64,000 nucleotides of DNA. It comes from CAG-826 sp964583155. GTDB taxonomy: Bacteria > Bacillota_I > Bacilli_A > RFN20 > CAG-826. The first letter of the stretch is position 1. The number at the start of each line of letters is the position of its first letter. The notes beneath the pieces were generated by a model that ran no database searches, was not told where the DNA came from, and saw only the letters and a program-made list of their open reading frames with translations. Made by a program: the position numbers and the translations under genes. Location of the stretch: assembly GCA_964583155.1 (NCBI GenBank), contig CAZOUY010000007.1:1-64000 (forward strand), in the 5' to 3' direction. Positions 26,111 to 34,694 of this stretch are shown here, piece by piece.

Positions 26111-26539
26111 ATGTATTATTATAATCCTTATGTAGGATCATATTATGATGATTTTTCTTATGAAAGAAAGCAACCAATACTAGGTCAAGATGAATACTTT
26201 CCCGTGGAGGAAGCCTTTAATAAAGGAAATGTTTTAAGACATCAATATGATCAATATCGCAATTATCGGCCCGATATGCCAAAAGGACATAATGAAAAGG
26301 AAACGTTATTGATCATGATGATGATGTATGGCGCTGTCTGTCATGATCTGGTTTTATTGTTAGATGTCAATCCCCGCAATCAAACGGCAATGAGTCTCTT
26401 CACTCAATATGATCAGAAATATAAAGAAATAGAACAAACCTATTTATCGAAATATGGCACTCTCAATGCCTCTAATTCTCAGGAAAAAGACGGAGTGTTT
26501 ACTTACCCCATGGTAAAGAGTCCATGGGAGACCATGTAG
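26111..26539 (+). CDS. cotJA-cotJB: spore coat protein, CotJA-CotJB fusion (142 aa)
   Basis: Residues 1-55 look like CotJA: a Tyr/Pro-rich start, then EYFPVEEAFNKGNVLRHQY, the EAL-KGT-L-Y type motif of that protein. Residues ~60-142 look like CotJB: NEKETLLIMMMMYGAVCHDL, LLLDVNPRNQTAMSLFTQY and a Pro-Trp end (KSPWETM). In B. subtilis these are separate genes of the cotJABC operon expressed in the mother cell. Here they are one frame with no internal ribosome site. The ATG follows AGGAGGAAGAAAAAA; 46 upstream codons are excluded. CotJC follows after 13 bases. Confidence 0.82.
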   Translation: MYYYNPYVGSYYDDFSYERKQPILGQDEYFPVEEAFNKGNVLRHQYDQYRNYRPDMPKGHNEKETLLIMMMMYGAVCHDLVLLLDVNPRNQTAMSLFTQYDQKYKEIEQTYLSKYGTLNASNSQEKDGVFTYPMVKSPWETM

Positions 26540-26552
26540 GAGGAAAACGGAT

Positions 26553-27128
26553 ATGTTCACATACGAAAAAAGACTCTTATATCCTATCAATATTACCAAG
26601 AAAGATTTAGTGATGGCAAAATATATCGTCACACAATATGGAGGTCCCTATGGAGAATTAGGCGCTGCATTAAGATACTTAAATCAACGTTATACCATGC
26701 CCGATGAGCGTGGTAGAACACTATTAAGTGACATTGGAACCGAAGAATTGGGGCATGTTGAAATGATATGCACAATGCTTTATCAATTAACGAAGGATGC
26801 CACTTTAGAGGAAATGAAAGCGGTAGGCTTAGATAAGCATTATACCGAACATGGCTTTGGTTTGTTTCCAAGCGATGTAAATGGTGTCCCCTTTAGTGTA
26901 GCCAATATGGGAGCCACCGGAGATTGGGCAGCTGATTTAGAAGAAGATCTGGCGGCTGAAGAAAAAGCGCGTTTAACCTATGAGCATTTAATTGATCTTG
27001 CAAAAGATCCCGAGGTTATTAATGTCTTATTATATTTAAGACAACGTGAAGTCGTTCATTATAATCGCTTTAAAGATTTATTAGAAAGCTATAAAAAAGA
27101 GCTCAAAAATCAAAAAGAATATCGATAA
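26553..27128 (+). CDS. cotJC: spore coat protein CotJC, manganese-catalase-like (191 aa)
   Basis: Ferritin-like four-helix protein of the CotJC/Mn-catalase family. Likely di-metal ligands are the Glu of GELGAALRYL (near 33), EELGHVEM (near 66), EEKARLTYEH (near 137) and REVVHYNRF (near 170). Length fits CotJC (about 190), much shorter than full Mn catalases. The start is set by AGGAGGAAAACGGAT. It ends the cotJ operon and is followed at once by a large terminator. The protein is expected in the inner spore coat. Confidence 0.93.
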   Translation: MFTYEKRLLYPINITKKDLVMAKYIVTQYGGPYGELGAALRYLNQRYTMPDERGRTLLSDIGTEELGHVEMICTMLYQLTKDATLEEMKAVGLDKHYTEHGFGLFPSDVNGVPFSVANMGATGDWAADLEEDLAAEEKARLTYEHLIDLAKDPEVINVLLYLRQREVVHYNRFKDLLESYKKELKNQKEYR

Positions 27129-27130
27129 AT

Positions 27131-27198
27131 AAAAAAAGAGGTAGTGAAGCTCCATACTTATAAATATGGAAATGACACGCTTCACAGGCCTCTTTTTA
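27131..27198 (+). terminator. composite intrinsic terminator after cotJC
   Basis: Long hairpin: outer arms AAAAAGAGG / CCTCTTTTT, then GTGAAGC / GCTTCAC, with an inner TCCATA / TATGGA stem. It ends in a T run on both strands, so it can also stop the convergent unknown gene at 27196. Confidence 0.85.
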
Positions 27199-27489
27199 TT
27201 GTATTTCTAAACGCGTAAGATGATTTCTCTTAACATTTTCAAAATACAAAGATATCGTTTGCGATTCTTTATATAATATTACTTTTACACAAACACGTGA
27301 TTCTAGAATTCGATATTCACAATCTTTATACGGCTCAATGAGCGTAATTGCCAATTCTAAAGGAATATCTTTATGTTCATTTATCGAATAGAAAACGGTA
27401 TCTTTAGTCAAAAAATGATATATTTTGTCATCGTTTTGGTTTTCCCATATGCATTTCAAAAATGATAATGCAATTTCTTTAGTGCTCAT
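27196..27489 (-). CDS. unknown small protein (97 aa)
   Basis: Not recognised. A helical start (STKEIALSFLKCIWENQNDD) followed by alternating strands is compatible with a small NTF2/SnoaL-like fold, but no signature confirms it. It has no signal or membrane segment. It lies 3 bases after the 84-residue gene upstream, the last of a three-gene unit starting with the sigma-like protein. Confidence 0.6.
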   Translation of the reverse strand: MSTKEIALSFLKCIWENQNDDKIYHFLTKDTVFYSINEHKDIPLELAITLIEPYKDCEYRILESRVCVKVILYKESQTISLYFENVKRNHLTRLEIQ

Positions 27490-27492
27490 AAT

Positions 27493-27747
27493 TTACTGCC
27501 TCCAATAACGATCATTTTGATCGATTTCCACTTCATTTTGTACCTCATATAGATAGAATTCCCCTTTGAGAAAAGCATCTTGAAAATCCATAAGAGAGAT
27601 TTTGGCTTTTAAATTATCATTGCGAATAGTTATACATCCATTGCTTAAATAATAAAAAGTCAAGGGTCCGCCGAAAGAGGTCGACACTAGTATCTGTTCT
27701 TGCTTTAATAATTCGATGGCCTCATCAAATGTTGACACTTTTTTCAT
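27493..27747 (-). CDS. unknown small protein (84 aa)
   Basis: Not recognised. Soluble, mixed helix/strand with a TFDEAIELLKQEQILVST opening and an acidic end. It overlaps the end of the sigma-like gene by 4 bases (ATGA type) and is followed after 3 bases by another small gene. The position suggests a partner of the sigma-like protein. Confidence 0.6.
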   Translation of the reverse strand: MKKVSTFDEAIELLKQEQILVSTSFGGPLTFYYLSNGCITIRNDNLKAKISLMDFQDAFLKGEFYLYEVQNEVEIDQNDRYWRQ

Positions 27748-28478
27748 AATTTTAAGATTCCACTTTCAACGGGGCTATTTCCCTTTAAGCCGTGAATCAA
27801 CCAAAAAACGGAAATAATGATAATAACGACCACAATAACTATTATTAAAGTTCGTATCGGCCCCGATATATAATTTTTATTTAAAACGCTTCGATCTTCA
27901 AAAACAATGTCTTTAGAAACATCTTCAAACGATAGGCCACCATCATATTTGTCTAAAAAGGCCTTTTTATATTCACCCATGGAATCATTAGGAAAGGTCT
28001 TGTTGATGACTCTTTGGACATTTTTCTTTGCTAAAAATACAGAATACTTTTTATAGTTAAACAATTTGCTAATAAATGAGCATGGTAAATGATAAATTAA
28101 TGAAAGCACGCCAATGAGATTTTCATCATCATCGAGATATTTGATAACGGGAAAGGAATGATATTGCTCTTTTAAAATATCGTGAATTTCATCATCATTC
28201 ATTCCTTTAAGCTCATCCCTATCATGCAAGAAAACTTGTGCGTGCTTAACTAATAAGCGTAAAGACCATTTTTCAAATAGACAATCGTCGGATAAATTGG
28301 CGATCTTCTGATACATTTCTTGGTAAAATAACGGCATTTGCTGATTGACCCATTTTTCATTAAAAACGATTTGCGCATATAAAAAATGATATAATGGCTC
28401 ATAAATAAGAAAAACCTCTTCAAGCGCCTCTTTTTTTCCTGATCGTAAATCTTTAATAACTCTTTCACTAATAATCAT
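27744..28478 (-). CDS. sigma-factor-like protein with C-terminal membrane anchor (244 aa)
   Basis: Residues ~5-45 (VIKDLRSGKKEALEEVF, then LIYEPLYHFLYAQIVF) resemble ECF sigma region 2. Residues ~125-165 (NLIGVLSLIYHLPCSFISKL and FNYKKYSVFLAKKNVQRVI) resemble region 4, though the HTH is degenerate. A strong hydrophobic segment at about 209-230 (TLIIVIVVVIIIISVFWLIH) follows, with a short outer tail. Such a fusion would tether a sigma-like domain to the membrane. It heads a compact unit with two small unknown genes, just downstream of pepF. The assignment is tentative because both regions are weakly conserved. Confidence 0.55.
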   Translation of the reverse strand: MIISERVIKDLRSGKKEALEEVFLIYEPLYHFLYAQIVFNEKWVNQQMPLFYQEMYQKIANLSDDCLFEKWSLRLLVKHAQVFLHDRDELKGMNDDEIHDILKEQYHSFPVIKYLDDDENLIGVLSLIYHLPCSFISKLFNYKKYSVFLAKKNVQRVINKTFPNDSMGEYKKAFLDKYDGGLSFEDVSKDIVFEDRSVLNKNYISGPIRTLIIVIVVVIIIISVFWLIHGLKGNSPVESGILKL

Positions 28479-28499
28479 AAAAGCTTCCTATTATTAATC

Positions 28500-30266
28500 T
28501 TAATCGGCCATCAATAATTGCTCTAGCTTATCAACCAATTCTTCCATCCGTTCGGTGACCGCAAGGAAGGTTTCTTTCTTGGTAAAATCGATTCCTGCTT
28601 CATTAGCTTGGTCAACAGGATATTTTGATCCCCCGCTTGACAATAAGGAAATATATCGATCAAAAGCGCCATCTTTCCCTTTTTTGACATCCTTATAAAG
28701 CTTAAAGGAGGCCGCAAAGCTTGTAGCGTATTGATATACATAAAATGGAGTATGGAATAGATGAGGAATATAAGCCCAAACATATTGCTTAACCTTTTCC
28801 TTAGTTATATCCATGCCATAATATTTCTTATATAAATCGATCATCGTTTTCGATAACACCTCATGATCAATCGGTAAATCTTGCTCGACCATTTTTGAAA
28901 TAGTCAGCTCATACTCCGCAAATAAGGTTTGACGATAAAAGGTTCCCATAATCTCATCGATCGACTTTTGTAAGAGCATAATCTTTTCTTCCTTTGTAGA
29001 TTCATTGGAATCCATTAAATAGTCTAAAAGCATATGCTCATTAAACGTAGATGCGATTTCTGCAACAAAGATCGTGTAGTTTTGTAATGTGGCCGGCTGT
29101 GTTTGCGAATACATAGTATGAATAGAATGACCCGCTTCATGAGCTACAGTGAAAACATCATCGAGCGTCTCACTATAATTCAATAAAATGAAGGGATGTA
29201 AATCAACCTGACCGCTCGAATACGCTCCGCTCGCCTTGCCATCACGTGCATAAACATCAACAAATCCCTCTTCTAAGGCACGATGGGCTTTATCTTGAAA
29301 ATCTTGTGGACAATTCTTAATACTGGCAAAAAATAATTTTTTAGCTTCTTCATAAGTATATTTACGACTTGATGAGGCTAGTGCTAAAAAGCGATCATAT
29401 GAATAATGATGACGTAATCCTAATGCCTTTTTACGAAGACGAAGGTATTTTTTAAGCGATCGATTATGCTTGCTAGCAACCTCAACTAGGGTATCATAGA
29501 CCGCGGTTGGAATATTGTTACCAAAAAGATTAGCCTCTAAAATGGAAGCGTAATTACGTGATTTGGCCACCGACTTTTCACTTTGCATCACCTGTTGATA
29601 AATCTTCGCATACGTAAATTTATTCTTTTCATATCCTTTAAAAATGGCTTCAAAGATCTTTTTACGATCCTGAGGCAGCTTTTCATCCTCAATCAACGCC
29701 CGCCAATTACCCTGATGAACCATAACCTTTCTTTTCCCAGAAAGAACCACCGGAACTGGATTTTGATCAGCGATTGCCAAAGCATCATATAGTTCACTTC
29801 CGATACTGGTTAACGGATGATATAAAGAGAGCAAATATTCGGATTTTTTATCGAGGACATGTTCGTTTCCATGAAATATTTTTTCCATAGGAAAGCGGAA
29901 TTCACTTAATTCATCATCACTGTCAATCCATCCCATAATCGTATCCTTTCCAATGGAAATGATTTCCGGCGAATCAAAGGACATTGCCTCCATCAAGGAA
30001 TTTAAAACAGCGATAACCTTCATTAAATCCTGAGCATTCTTAGCATCTTTTTTATTTAAATCATGCCGCAAATGAGCATACTGGTATAAACGTGATAGCT
30101 CTTTATCAACCTCTTTGTTTAAAAGCATATACTCCTTAAAGGACTCATAATCATGAAGACGCCCTTCATATGATGCTAACCTTTGAGCATATGTTTGCAT
30201 TTTCTCCAATTGACTATCAAACTCTTCTTGATTCTTATATAGATATGTTAAATCCCATTCGTTCAT
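28500..30266 (-). CDS. pepF: oligoendopeptidase F (588 aa)
   Basis: Cytoplasmic zinc metallopeptidase of family M3B that cleaves short peptides. The zinc site is VAHEAGHSIHTMYS near residue 380, with the third ligand Glu expected in FVAEIASTFNEH about 25 residues on. Length is close to the usual 600 residues. The N-terminal helical region (EWDLTYLYKNQEEFDSQLEK) is typical. It reads toward the sigma-like gene with 21 bases between. Confidence 0.95.
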   Translation of the reverse strand: MNEWDLTYLYKNQEEFDSQLEKMQTYAQRLASYEGRLHDYESFKEYMLLNKEVDKELSRLYQYAHLRHDLNKKDAKNAQDLMKVIAVLNSLMEAMSFDSPEIISIGKDTIMGWIDSDDELSEFRFPMEKIFHGNEHVLDKKSEYLLSLYHPLTSIGSELYDALAIADQNPVPVVLSGKRKVMVHQGNWRALIEDEKLPQDRKKIFEAIFKGYEKNKFTYAKIYQQVMQSEKSVAKSRNYASILEANLFGNNIPTAVYDTLVEVASKHNRSLKKYLRLRKKALGLRHHYSYDRFLALASSSRKYTYEEAKKLFFASIKNCPQDFQDKAHRALEEGFVDVYARDGKASGAYSSGQVDLHPFILLNYSETLDDVFTVAHEAGHSIHTMYSQTQPATLQNYTIFVAEIASTFNEHMLLDYLMDSNESTKEEKIMLLQKSIDEIMGTFYRQTLFAEYELTISKMVEQDLPIDHEVLSKTMIDLYKKYYGMDITKEKVKQYVWAYIPHLFHTPFYVYQYATSFAASFKLYKDVKKGKDGAFDRYISLLSSGGSKYPVDQANEAGIDFTKKETFLAVTERMEELVDKLEQLLMAD

Positions 30267-30332
30267 TTTTTTATTCTCCTTTTCCTAATTATTATACATT
30301 TTTTCCTCGTATTTCGGTTAGAATATGCAAGA

Positions 30333-31307
30333 TTATTCTTCTTTTTCTATTGCGGGTGCCGCTTTCTTTTTACGCTCATATAATATCAAAAGATAAGAAA
30401 TCGTCATCCCTATTGCTAAAAGGACTATTCCAAGCGGCAAGTCAAGCTTCATTTGTGAATCTCCTTGAGCCCATTTGACATATATGTCATAGGTATCCGG
30501 ATTAAAAAACATTGACATAATCGATCCTAAAGATAAACCTACTATCGCAAAATATGTTGTCGCGCGTGCTTTTTTAAAAAGAAACGTTAAGAATTTTGAA
30601 AAGGTAAATAATCCAATCAAAAATCCGATACCTAACGAAGCATACACTCCAAAAATCATTGGGTTACTGCTCCAATATTCGCGATGGAAAGATTCCATCA
30701 ATGGTTTAAAATACCCAATTGCCATTAAAACCGCTGTCGCGCTTAATCCTGGAACGATCTGCGTAATAGCTACTATGTAGCCTATCGGTAAAAAAAGCAT
30801 TATTTTTAGAAAATCAATATTATCGAGTTTGCTTGTCAAAGAGCCTCCTTCGACCGCTTTATCTCCCGGTAAAAAGACCGATAAAACACCAATAGCAATA
30901 GGAATTAAGATGGAAACAATTAAGATAATAACACGTTTAGTAGTGATTCTCTCACCTTTAATTTCATCCTTAACTGCCGGAAAGGCTCCCATCATTAAGC
31001 CGGCGAATAAACCGGTGATGGCAAACGGCAATATATTAAGCAATTCTCGAATCGTAAAAAATCCCAAAGCAAATCCAATGACAATCCCAATACCAATAGG
31101 TAAAAGAAATAGGAAACACATCACAAACTTTTTAAATAGATTGCTCATAGCGTATAAGAACTTATCATAAAGCTTAAAGATAATCGCTACGGTTGATCCA
31201 CTGATCCCCGGAACAATTACCGCGATTCCCATAATAAATCCCAATAATAAGCTTTTAAACCAGGATTTCTTATTATGCTTTTCTAAAACTATCTCTGCGT
31301 CTTCCAT
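30333..31307 (-). CDS. DUF368 (PopT-like) undecaprenyl-phosphate translocase (324 aa)
   Basis: Polytopic membrane protein of the DUF368 family, recognised by GIAVIVPGISGSTVAIIFKL near residue 25 and a second related segment ITQIVPGLSATAVLMAIGY in the other half, an inverted-repeat layout. Members were shown to recycle undecaprenyl phosphate across the membrane for wall synthesis (PopT; DedA-type UptA proteins do the same job). About eight hydrophobic segments, and a basic C-terminal tail. Eleven bases follow the preceding gene, so both are probably co-transcribed. Confidence 0.9.
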   Translation of the reverse strand: MEDAEIVLEKHNKKSWFKSLLLGFIMGIAVIVPGISGSTVAIIFKLYDKFLYAMSNLFKKFVMCFLFLLPIGIGIVIGFALGFFTIRELLNILPFAITGLFAGLMMGAFPAVKDEIKGERITTKRVIILIVSILIPIAIGVLSVFLPGDKAVEGGSLTSKLDNIDFLKIMLFLPIGYIVAITQIVPGLSATAVLMAIGYFKPLMESFHREYWSSNPMIFGVYASLGIGFLIGLFTFSKFLTFLFKKARATTYFAIVGLSLGSIMSMFFNPDTYDIYVKWAQGDSQMKLDLPLGIVLLAIGMTISYLLILYERKKKAAPAIEKEE

Positions 31308-31318
31308 GTTAATCTCCT

Positions 31319-31903
31319 TTATTCTTCTCTACTAGCAACTAATAAATCATTAATCTTAATCATCATCTTCATTAAAGGAACCTGCACAAACGTATTTCCC
31401 CATAAGGAATATAAATTGGTTTCCCGTGAACGTCGTTTTCTAGCGTAATATAAAAAAGTTTCGATATTCACTCGATTACCTTCATACTCGATTTTAATGC
31501 ATCCTAATGGGAATAAAACAAATTTATCCTTTTGATAAATTATCTCATTATCCTCAAATATACTTGCGAAAAAGCCATTTTTTCTTAGTAATGCATCAAT
31601 ATCTTGGATGACTTTTTCTCTATTGCCCTCTAATTCAAACGATAAATAGGTCCGATTAGGATTCCGTCCTAGACTCATATCTTTTTCACGATCATAAGAA
31701 TTCATGATTACTAATGCTATTTCCGATATAACTAAAAGCGCTAAACAACAAAACATTAAAAACAAGAAAACACTAGCCATTCGATATACTATACCTAATA
31801 AGGATGACATTATAGTTGCCACTAAGGATACTTCTAAAATAATCAAAACCGTAATTATAGCTACCACCATGCCGTAATATTTTTTGAATCGAGCATCAAG
31901 CAT
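31319..31903 (-). CDS. unknown membrane protein (194 aa)
   Basis: Not recognised. Two hydrophobic segments near the N-terminus (about residues 12-33 and 37-68) are followed by a soluble cytoplasmic domain of ~120 residues with alternating strands (FVLFPLGCIKIEYEGNRVNI). First gene of a unit with DUF368, which hints at an envelope role. No motif points to a specific activity. Confidence 0.7.
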   Translation of the reverse strand: MLDARFKKYYGMVVAIITVLIILEVSLVATIMSSLLGIVYRMASVFLFLMFCCLALLVISEIALVIMNSYDREKDMSLGRNPNRTYLSFELEGNREKVIQDIDALLRKNGFFASIFEDNEIIYQKDKFVLFPLGCIKIEYEGNRVNIETFLYYARKRRSRETNLYSLWGNTFVQVPLMKMMIKINDLLVASREE

Positions 31904-32023
31904 ATAAATATCTCCTTTTTAATAAGTTAATTGTAGCATAAGAGTGAAAAATAAAAAAATGCTTTATTTATTTTCTTGTATTTAAAATAAAATACTGATA
32001 ATATTATTTTGCTGCAATACTTT

Positions 32024-32110
32024 GCCGCTGTGGCGAAATTGGTAGACGCGATAGACTCAAAATCTATTGTCAGTGATGATGTGCCGGTTCGAGTCCGGCC
32101 AGCGGCACCA
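32024..32110 (+). tRNA. tRNA-Leu (anticodon CAA)
   Basis: 87-base class II tRNA: acceptor GCCGCTG with CAGCGGC, anticodon loop CTCAAAA, long variable arm (TGTCAGTGATGATGTG), T-arm CCGGTTCGAGTCCGG, encoded CCA. Reads UUG codons. Confidence 0.94.
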
Positions 32111-32125
32111 ATAAAAATCAGTTAG

Positions 32126-32160
32126 AGCCTTGTCGTTATCGGCAAGGCTTATTTTTTTAT
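32126..32160 (+). terminator. intrinsic terminator after tRNA-Leu
   Basis: Hairpin AGCCTTG / CAAGGCT with a ten-base loop, followed by TTATTTTTTTATTTT on the plus strand, 15 bases after the tRNA. Confidence 0.82.
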
Positions 32161-32403
32161 TTTCTATGGTCGCATACTTTTTTTCTACTTGTGGATATAA
32201 AAATAATGTTTCTTATCTAATCCTCTTATTTCATCCTTTATAATTTGGAAAGAGAACGCCATTTTTTTAGAAAGAAATTCATAAGCGAATACAAATCCAC
32301 CTGATATTACCGAAAAAATGAAAAAAGATTTCATCACAAACAATACATGAAAAAATATCAAAATAGCTCTAAAATCGTATAGTATATTCCTTTTCAATAC
32401 GGC

Positions 32404-32616
32404 GTGCCTGCTTGTTTACAATCTACTCTTATGGTATATATAACAAACAACATAACTTTTACCTTGGATGTAATTATATTGATGTTTGGCTGCGGTATGA
32501 TAGTGCATTTAATCATATCGTTAATCGAGGAAAAATTGTTTTTGCGTAAATTTGAGAAAAATAAGCGAAGTTCTGAAATAGATATTTTAAATGATAACCC
32601 GAATATCAAGGAATAA
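32404..32616 (+). CDS. possible small single-pass membrane protein (up to 70 aa)
   Basis: A hydrophobic segment (about residues 18-40, FTLDVIILMFGCGMIVHLII) is followed by a charged Lys/Glu-rich tail, a plausible membrane micro-protein. Neither the first ATG nor the inner one (MVYITNN, at 32434) has a ribosome site, and the opposite strand is open too. Treat as weakly supported. The 32111-32906 stretch around it otherwise shows only terminators. Confidence 0.3.
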   Translation: MPACLQSTLMVYITNNITFTLDVIILMFGCGMIVHLIISLIEEKLFLRKFEKNKRSSEIDILNDNPNIKE

Positions 32617-32848
32617 GCTTTCTTATTGTATTATGGATCAAAGTGCCGCAAATGATAGATATCATAATTCATAATGTGACCATTTCATCCCGTAGTCGAT
32701 TTTTTAAAGGCTGTTTTTTTGTATATAAAGAAAAAGCTTCAAAATAATAATTATAATTAAAAGCCCTTCTTCATATGAAAAATCACAAATTATATAAACT
32801 TATTATTTTATTGCTTTTCATGAATCCTGAAAATAATTCGTTTTCACT

Positions 32849-32881
32849 AAAAAAGGTGATATCTCCTTGAAGATATCACCT
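32849..32881 (-). terminator. intrinsic terminator after the 32907 gene
   Basis: Perfect 11-base arms AGGTGATATCT / AGATATCACCT with a six-base loop, followed by Ts on the minus strand. A nearly identical stem occurs at 44459-44487. Confidence 0.75.
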
Positions 32882-32906
32882 ATCAAATTACTTAAAAATA
32901 GAAATG

Positions 32907-33437
32907 TTATTCCGCATCCGGTTCTGAGGCCTTTGGCTCTTCATGCTGAGTTTTATTAAAACTAGATTCTTTCTTAAAATTAGTGTTAACACTCGCTGCA
33001 GAAGATGAAGAAGATACTCGAATTGAAGATTCCTTGACGACCTTATTATGCTTTAAGCAAGCTGCGGCAATCGATAGTCCGCAAGGTAATAATGATAAGA
33101 TTCCAAACGCAATTTGTCCACCAATCAATTCTATAATTCCCAATAATGCCGTTAAAATAGTTATCGTGATTAATAGGCCAAAATGACTAGCGACTTTGTC
33201 GTTCTTAATCTTTGGAGCACGACATACCAATGCACTGATAATGATAAGGAATGTTGAAAATACAATAAGAATAATCGTTTCAACTAAAGCAATAGTCCAT
33301 CCTGCAATATTCGGATTTTGCGCTTTCAATTCAAATAATTCCGCGACAAGCAAAATACCTCCTAAGCAAAGTATTGCGCCAACAATAATTCCAAAAATGC
33401 CAGCACATAATTCTAATGTTCTTTTAGTTTGATTCAT
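32907..33437 (-). CDS. unknown four-helix membrane protein with disordered tail (176 aa)
   Basis: Not recognised beyond a tetraspan layout. Four hydrophobic segments occur at about residues 10-33, 45-68, 82-104 and 108-128. A low-complexity Ser/Ala tail (VSSSSSAASVNTNF) and an acidic end follow. Similar small Bacillota membrane proteins fall in DUF4064-like groups, but I cannot confirm membership. Single gene with its own terminator. Confidence 0.65.
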   Translation of the reverse strand: MNQTKRTLELCAGIFGIIVGAILCLGGILLVAELFELKAQNPNIAGWTIALVETIILIVFSTFLIIISALVCRAPKIKNDKVASHFGLLITITILTALLGIIELIGGQIAFGILSLLPCGLSIAAACLKHNKVVKESSIRVSSSSSAASVNTNFKKESSFNKTQHEEPKASEPDAE

Positions 33438-33602
33438 TTTTTAATCCTTCTTTCATATTTAATATATCATTTAAGCAAAATCATAACAACATTTATTTTT
33501 TTATTTCAAAGGCCATTTTAAGAGGATAGTAAATAAATTTTTATTTAAATCAGTATTTTTTTGCCTATGCTGGACAAAATGAAAATATAAAGGAGAAAAA
33601 TA

Positions 33603-33803
33603 ATGAAACAACCACCGAAAATGTTGACACCAAAAGATTGCCTTTATTTAGAAGATTTAATGAATGTAACTTTAACTCTATCTAAAAAAAGCAAATACTA
33701 TGCAAATTTAGTAAAAGAAAAACAAATTCAAGCTTTATTCAAATCATTAGAAAGAAAACTTAATAGCGAATATACTAAGCTATTAAATATTATTGGAGGT
33801 TAA
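33603..33803 (+). CDS. small CotF-like spore coat protein (66 aa)
   Basis: Short helical protein: LTPKDCLYLEDLMNVTLTLS, then SKKSKYYANLVKEKQIQALF. This resembles the paired small proteins found with CotF-type coat proteins, in which helices of a ferritin-like bundle are split over two genes. The start is set by AAAGGAGAAAAATA. The next gene starts 2 bases after its stop, preceded by GGAGGT at its own end. Expressed probably in the mother cell; spore role inferred from partner. Confidence 0.7.
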   Translation: MKQPPKMLTPKDCLYLEDLMNVTLTLSKKSKYYANLVKEKQIQALFKSLERKLNSEYTKLLNIIGG

Positions 33804-33805
33804 TC

Positions 33806-34123
33806 ATGGCGTCAGAAAAACAAGAAATTAAAAACCCAAAGGCAAATCCAGGACCTGAAAAACAATGGAACGATCACGATATGATCATGGATGTTTTAAC
33901 TAGTGTCAAAGGGTTGATGAACATTTATCACACCTTTGCTAGTGAGGCAAGCAATAATGAATTATATAATAAGATTCATACCCTCTATAATGAGCTTTCA
34001 ACGCTTCAAAGAACCCTCTTTGATATGATGTTTGAAAAGGGCTGGTATGTCTTAGAAACTACCCCACAAAATAAAATTCAAAAGAAGGTCAAGCAGTTTA
34101 CACAGTTGGGAAATCAGCTTTAA
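33806..34123 (+). CDS. CotF family spore coat protein (105 aa)
   Basis: The core WNDHDMIMDVLTSVKGLMNIYHTFASEASNNEL, continuing LYNKIHTLYNELSTLQRTLFDMMFEKGWY, matches the CotF family's three-helix pattern, including the Asp-rich entry helix and the FDMMFEKGWY end. Length is typical of the short coat-associated members. It starts 2 bases after the 66-residue gene and is likely translated with it. Confidence 0.82.
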   Translation: MASEKQEIKNPKANPGPEKQWNDHDMIMDVLTSVKGLMNIYHTFASEASNNELYNKIHTLYNELSTLQRTLFDMMFEKGWYVLETTPQNKIQKKVKQFTQLGNQL

Positions 34124-34191
34124 ATAAATCATTTATTTTAAGTTCAATTTTTGATAAACTATCCATATAGATTCAAGAAAAGGTGAATAAT

Positions 34192-34635
34192 ATGGATCAA
34201 CAAAATATTGAAACAAATGAAGAAATAGAGGAAGAAAAAAAGGAGACACCTCAAAAAAAGAAAAATGCGATCGAAGCTTTAAAGTTTCTATGCTTTTCTT
34301 TATCGGCAGGATTAATCCAAATCGGTAGTGATGCTCTAATGCTGGAGGTTTTGCATTTTAAAGCTTGGCTTTCTTATTTGATTGCTCTTATCCTCTCGGT
34401 ACTTTGGAATTTTACATTGAATAGGAAATACACTTTCCATTCTGCCAGTAATGTGCCGATTGCAATGCTGAAGGTCGCTATTTATTATGCGGTCTTTACA
34501 CCATTATCAACATGGTGGACTCATCAATTGGTCGATGTTGCTCTATGGAATGAATATTTGGTTTTAGGCATCACCATGGTAATTAACTTTATCACCGAAT
34601 TCCTCTATCAAAAATTTTACGTTTTCCGAAAATAA
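34192..34635 (+). CDS. GtrA family membrane protein (147 aa)
   Basis: Four hydrophobic segments with the GtrA signature: KFLCFSLSAGLIQIGSDALM near residue 28, LSVLWNFTLNRKYTFHS near 67, and FITEFLYQKFYVF at the end. GtrA proteins help move lipid-linked sugars in wall or polysaccharide glycosylation. The first 27 residues are acidic and Lys-rich. The ATG follows AAAAGGTGAATAAT. It follows the coat protein gene by 68 bases in the same direction; a spore-surface glycosylation role is possible but unproven. Confidence 0.87.
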   Translation: MDQQNIETNEEIEEEKKETPQKKKNAIEALKFLCFSLSAGLIQIGSDALMLEVLHFKAWLSYLIALILSVLWNFTLNRKYTFHSASNVPIAMLKVAIYYAVFTPLSTWWTHQLVDVALWNEYLVLGITMVINFITEFLYQKFYVFRK

Positions 34636-34692
34636 AAAACTTGATAGATTATGATTTTATAAACTAAGGGATCATAATCATCAAGTTTTTTT
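34635..34692. terminator. bidirectional terminator between gtrA and the feo operon
   Basis: Arms AAAAACTTGAT and ATCAAGTTTTT with inner TTATGAT / ATCATAA pairing and T runs on both strands. It serves the two convergent units. Confidence 0.82.
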
Positions 34693-34694
34693 AA

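Noticed and set aside
26553..27128. CotJC as an active manganese catalase for oxidative defence
   Set aside because: Length and operon context are those of the spore coat protein; full Mn catalases are longer, so enzyme activity is not claimed.
32185..32609. Two minus-strand frames of about 70 codons each with hydrophobic stretches
   Set aside because: They begin at weak codons without ribosome sites and lie opposite another open frame; composition alone gives such frames in this AT-rich gap.
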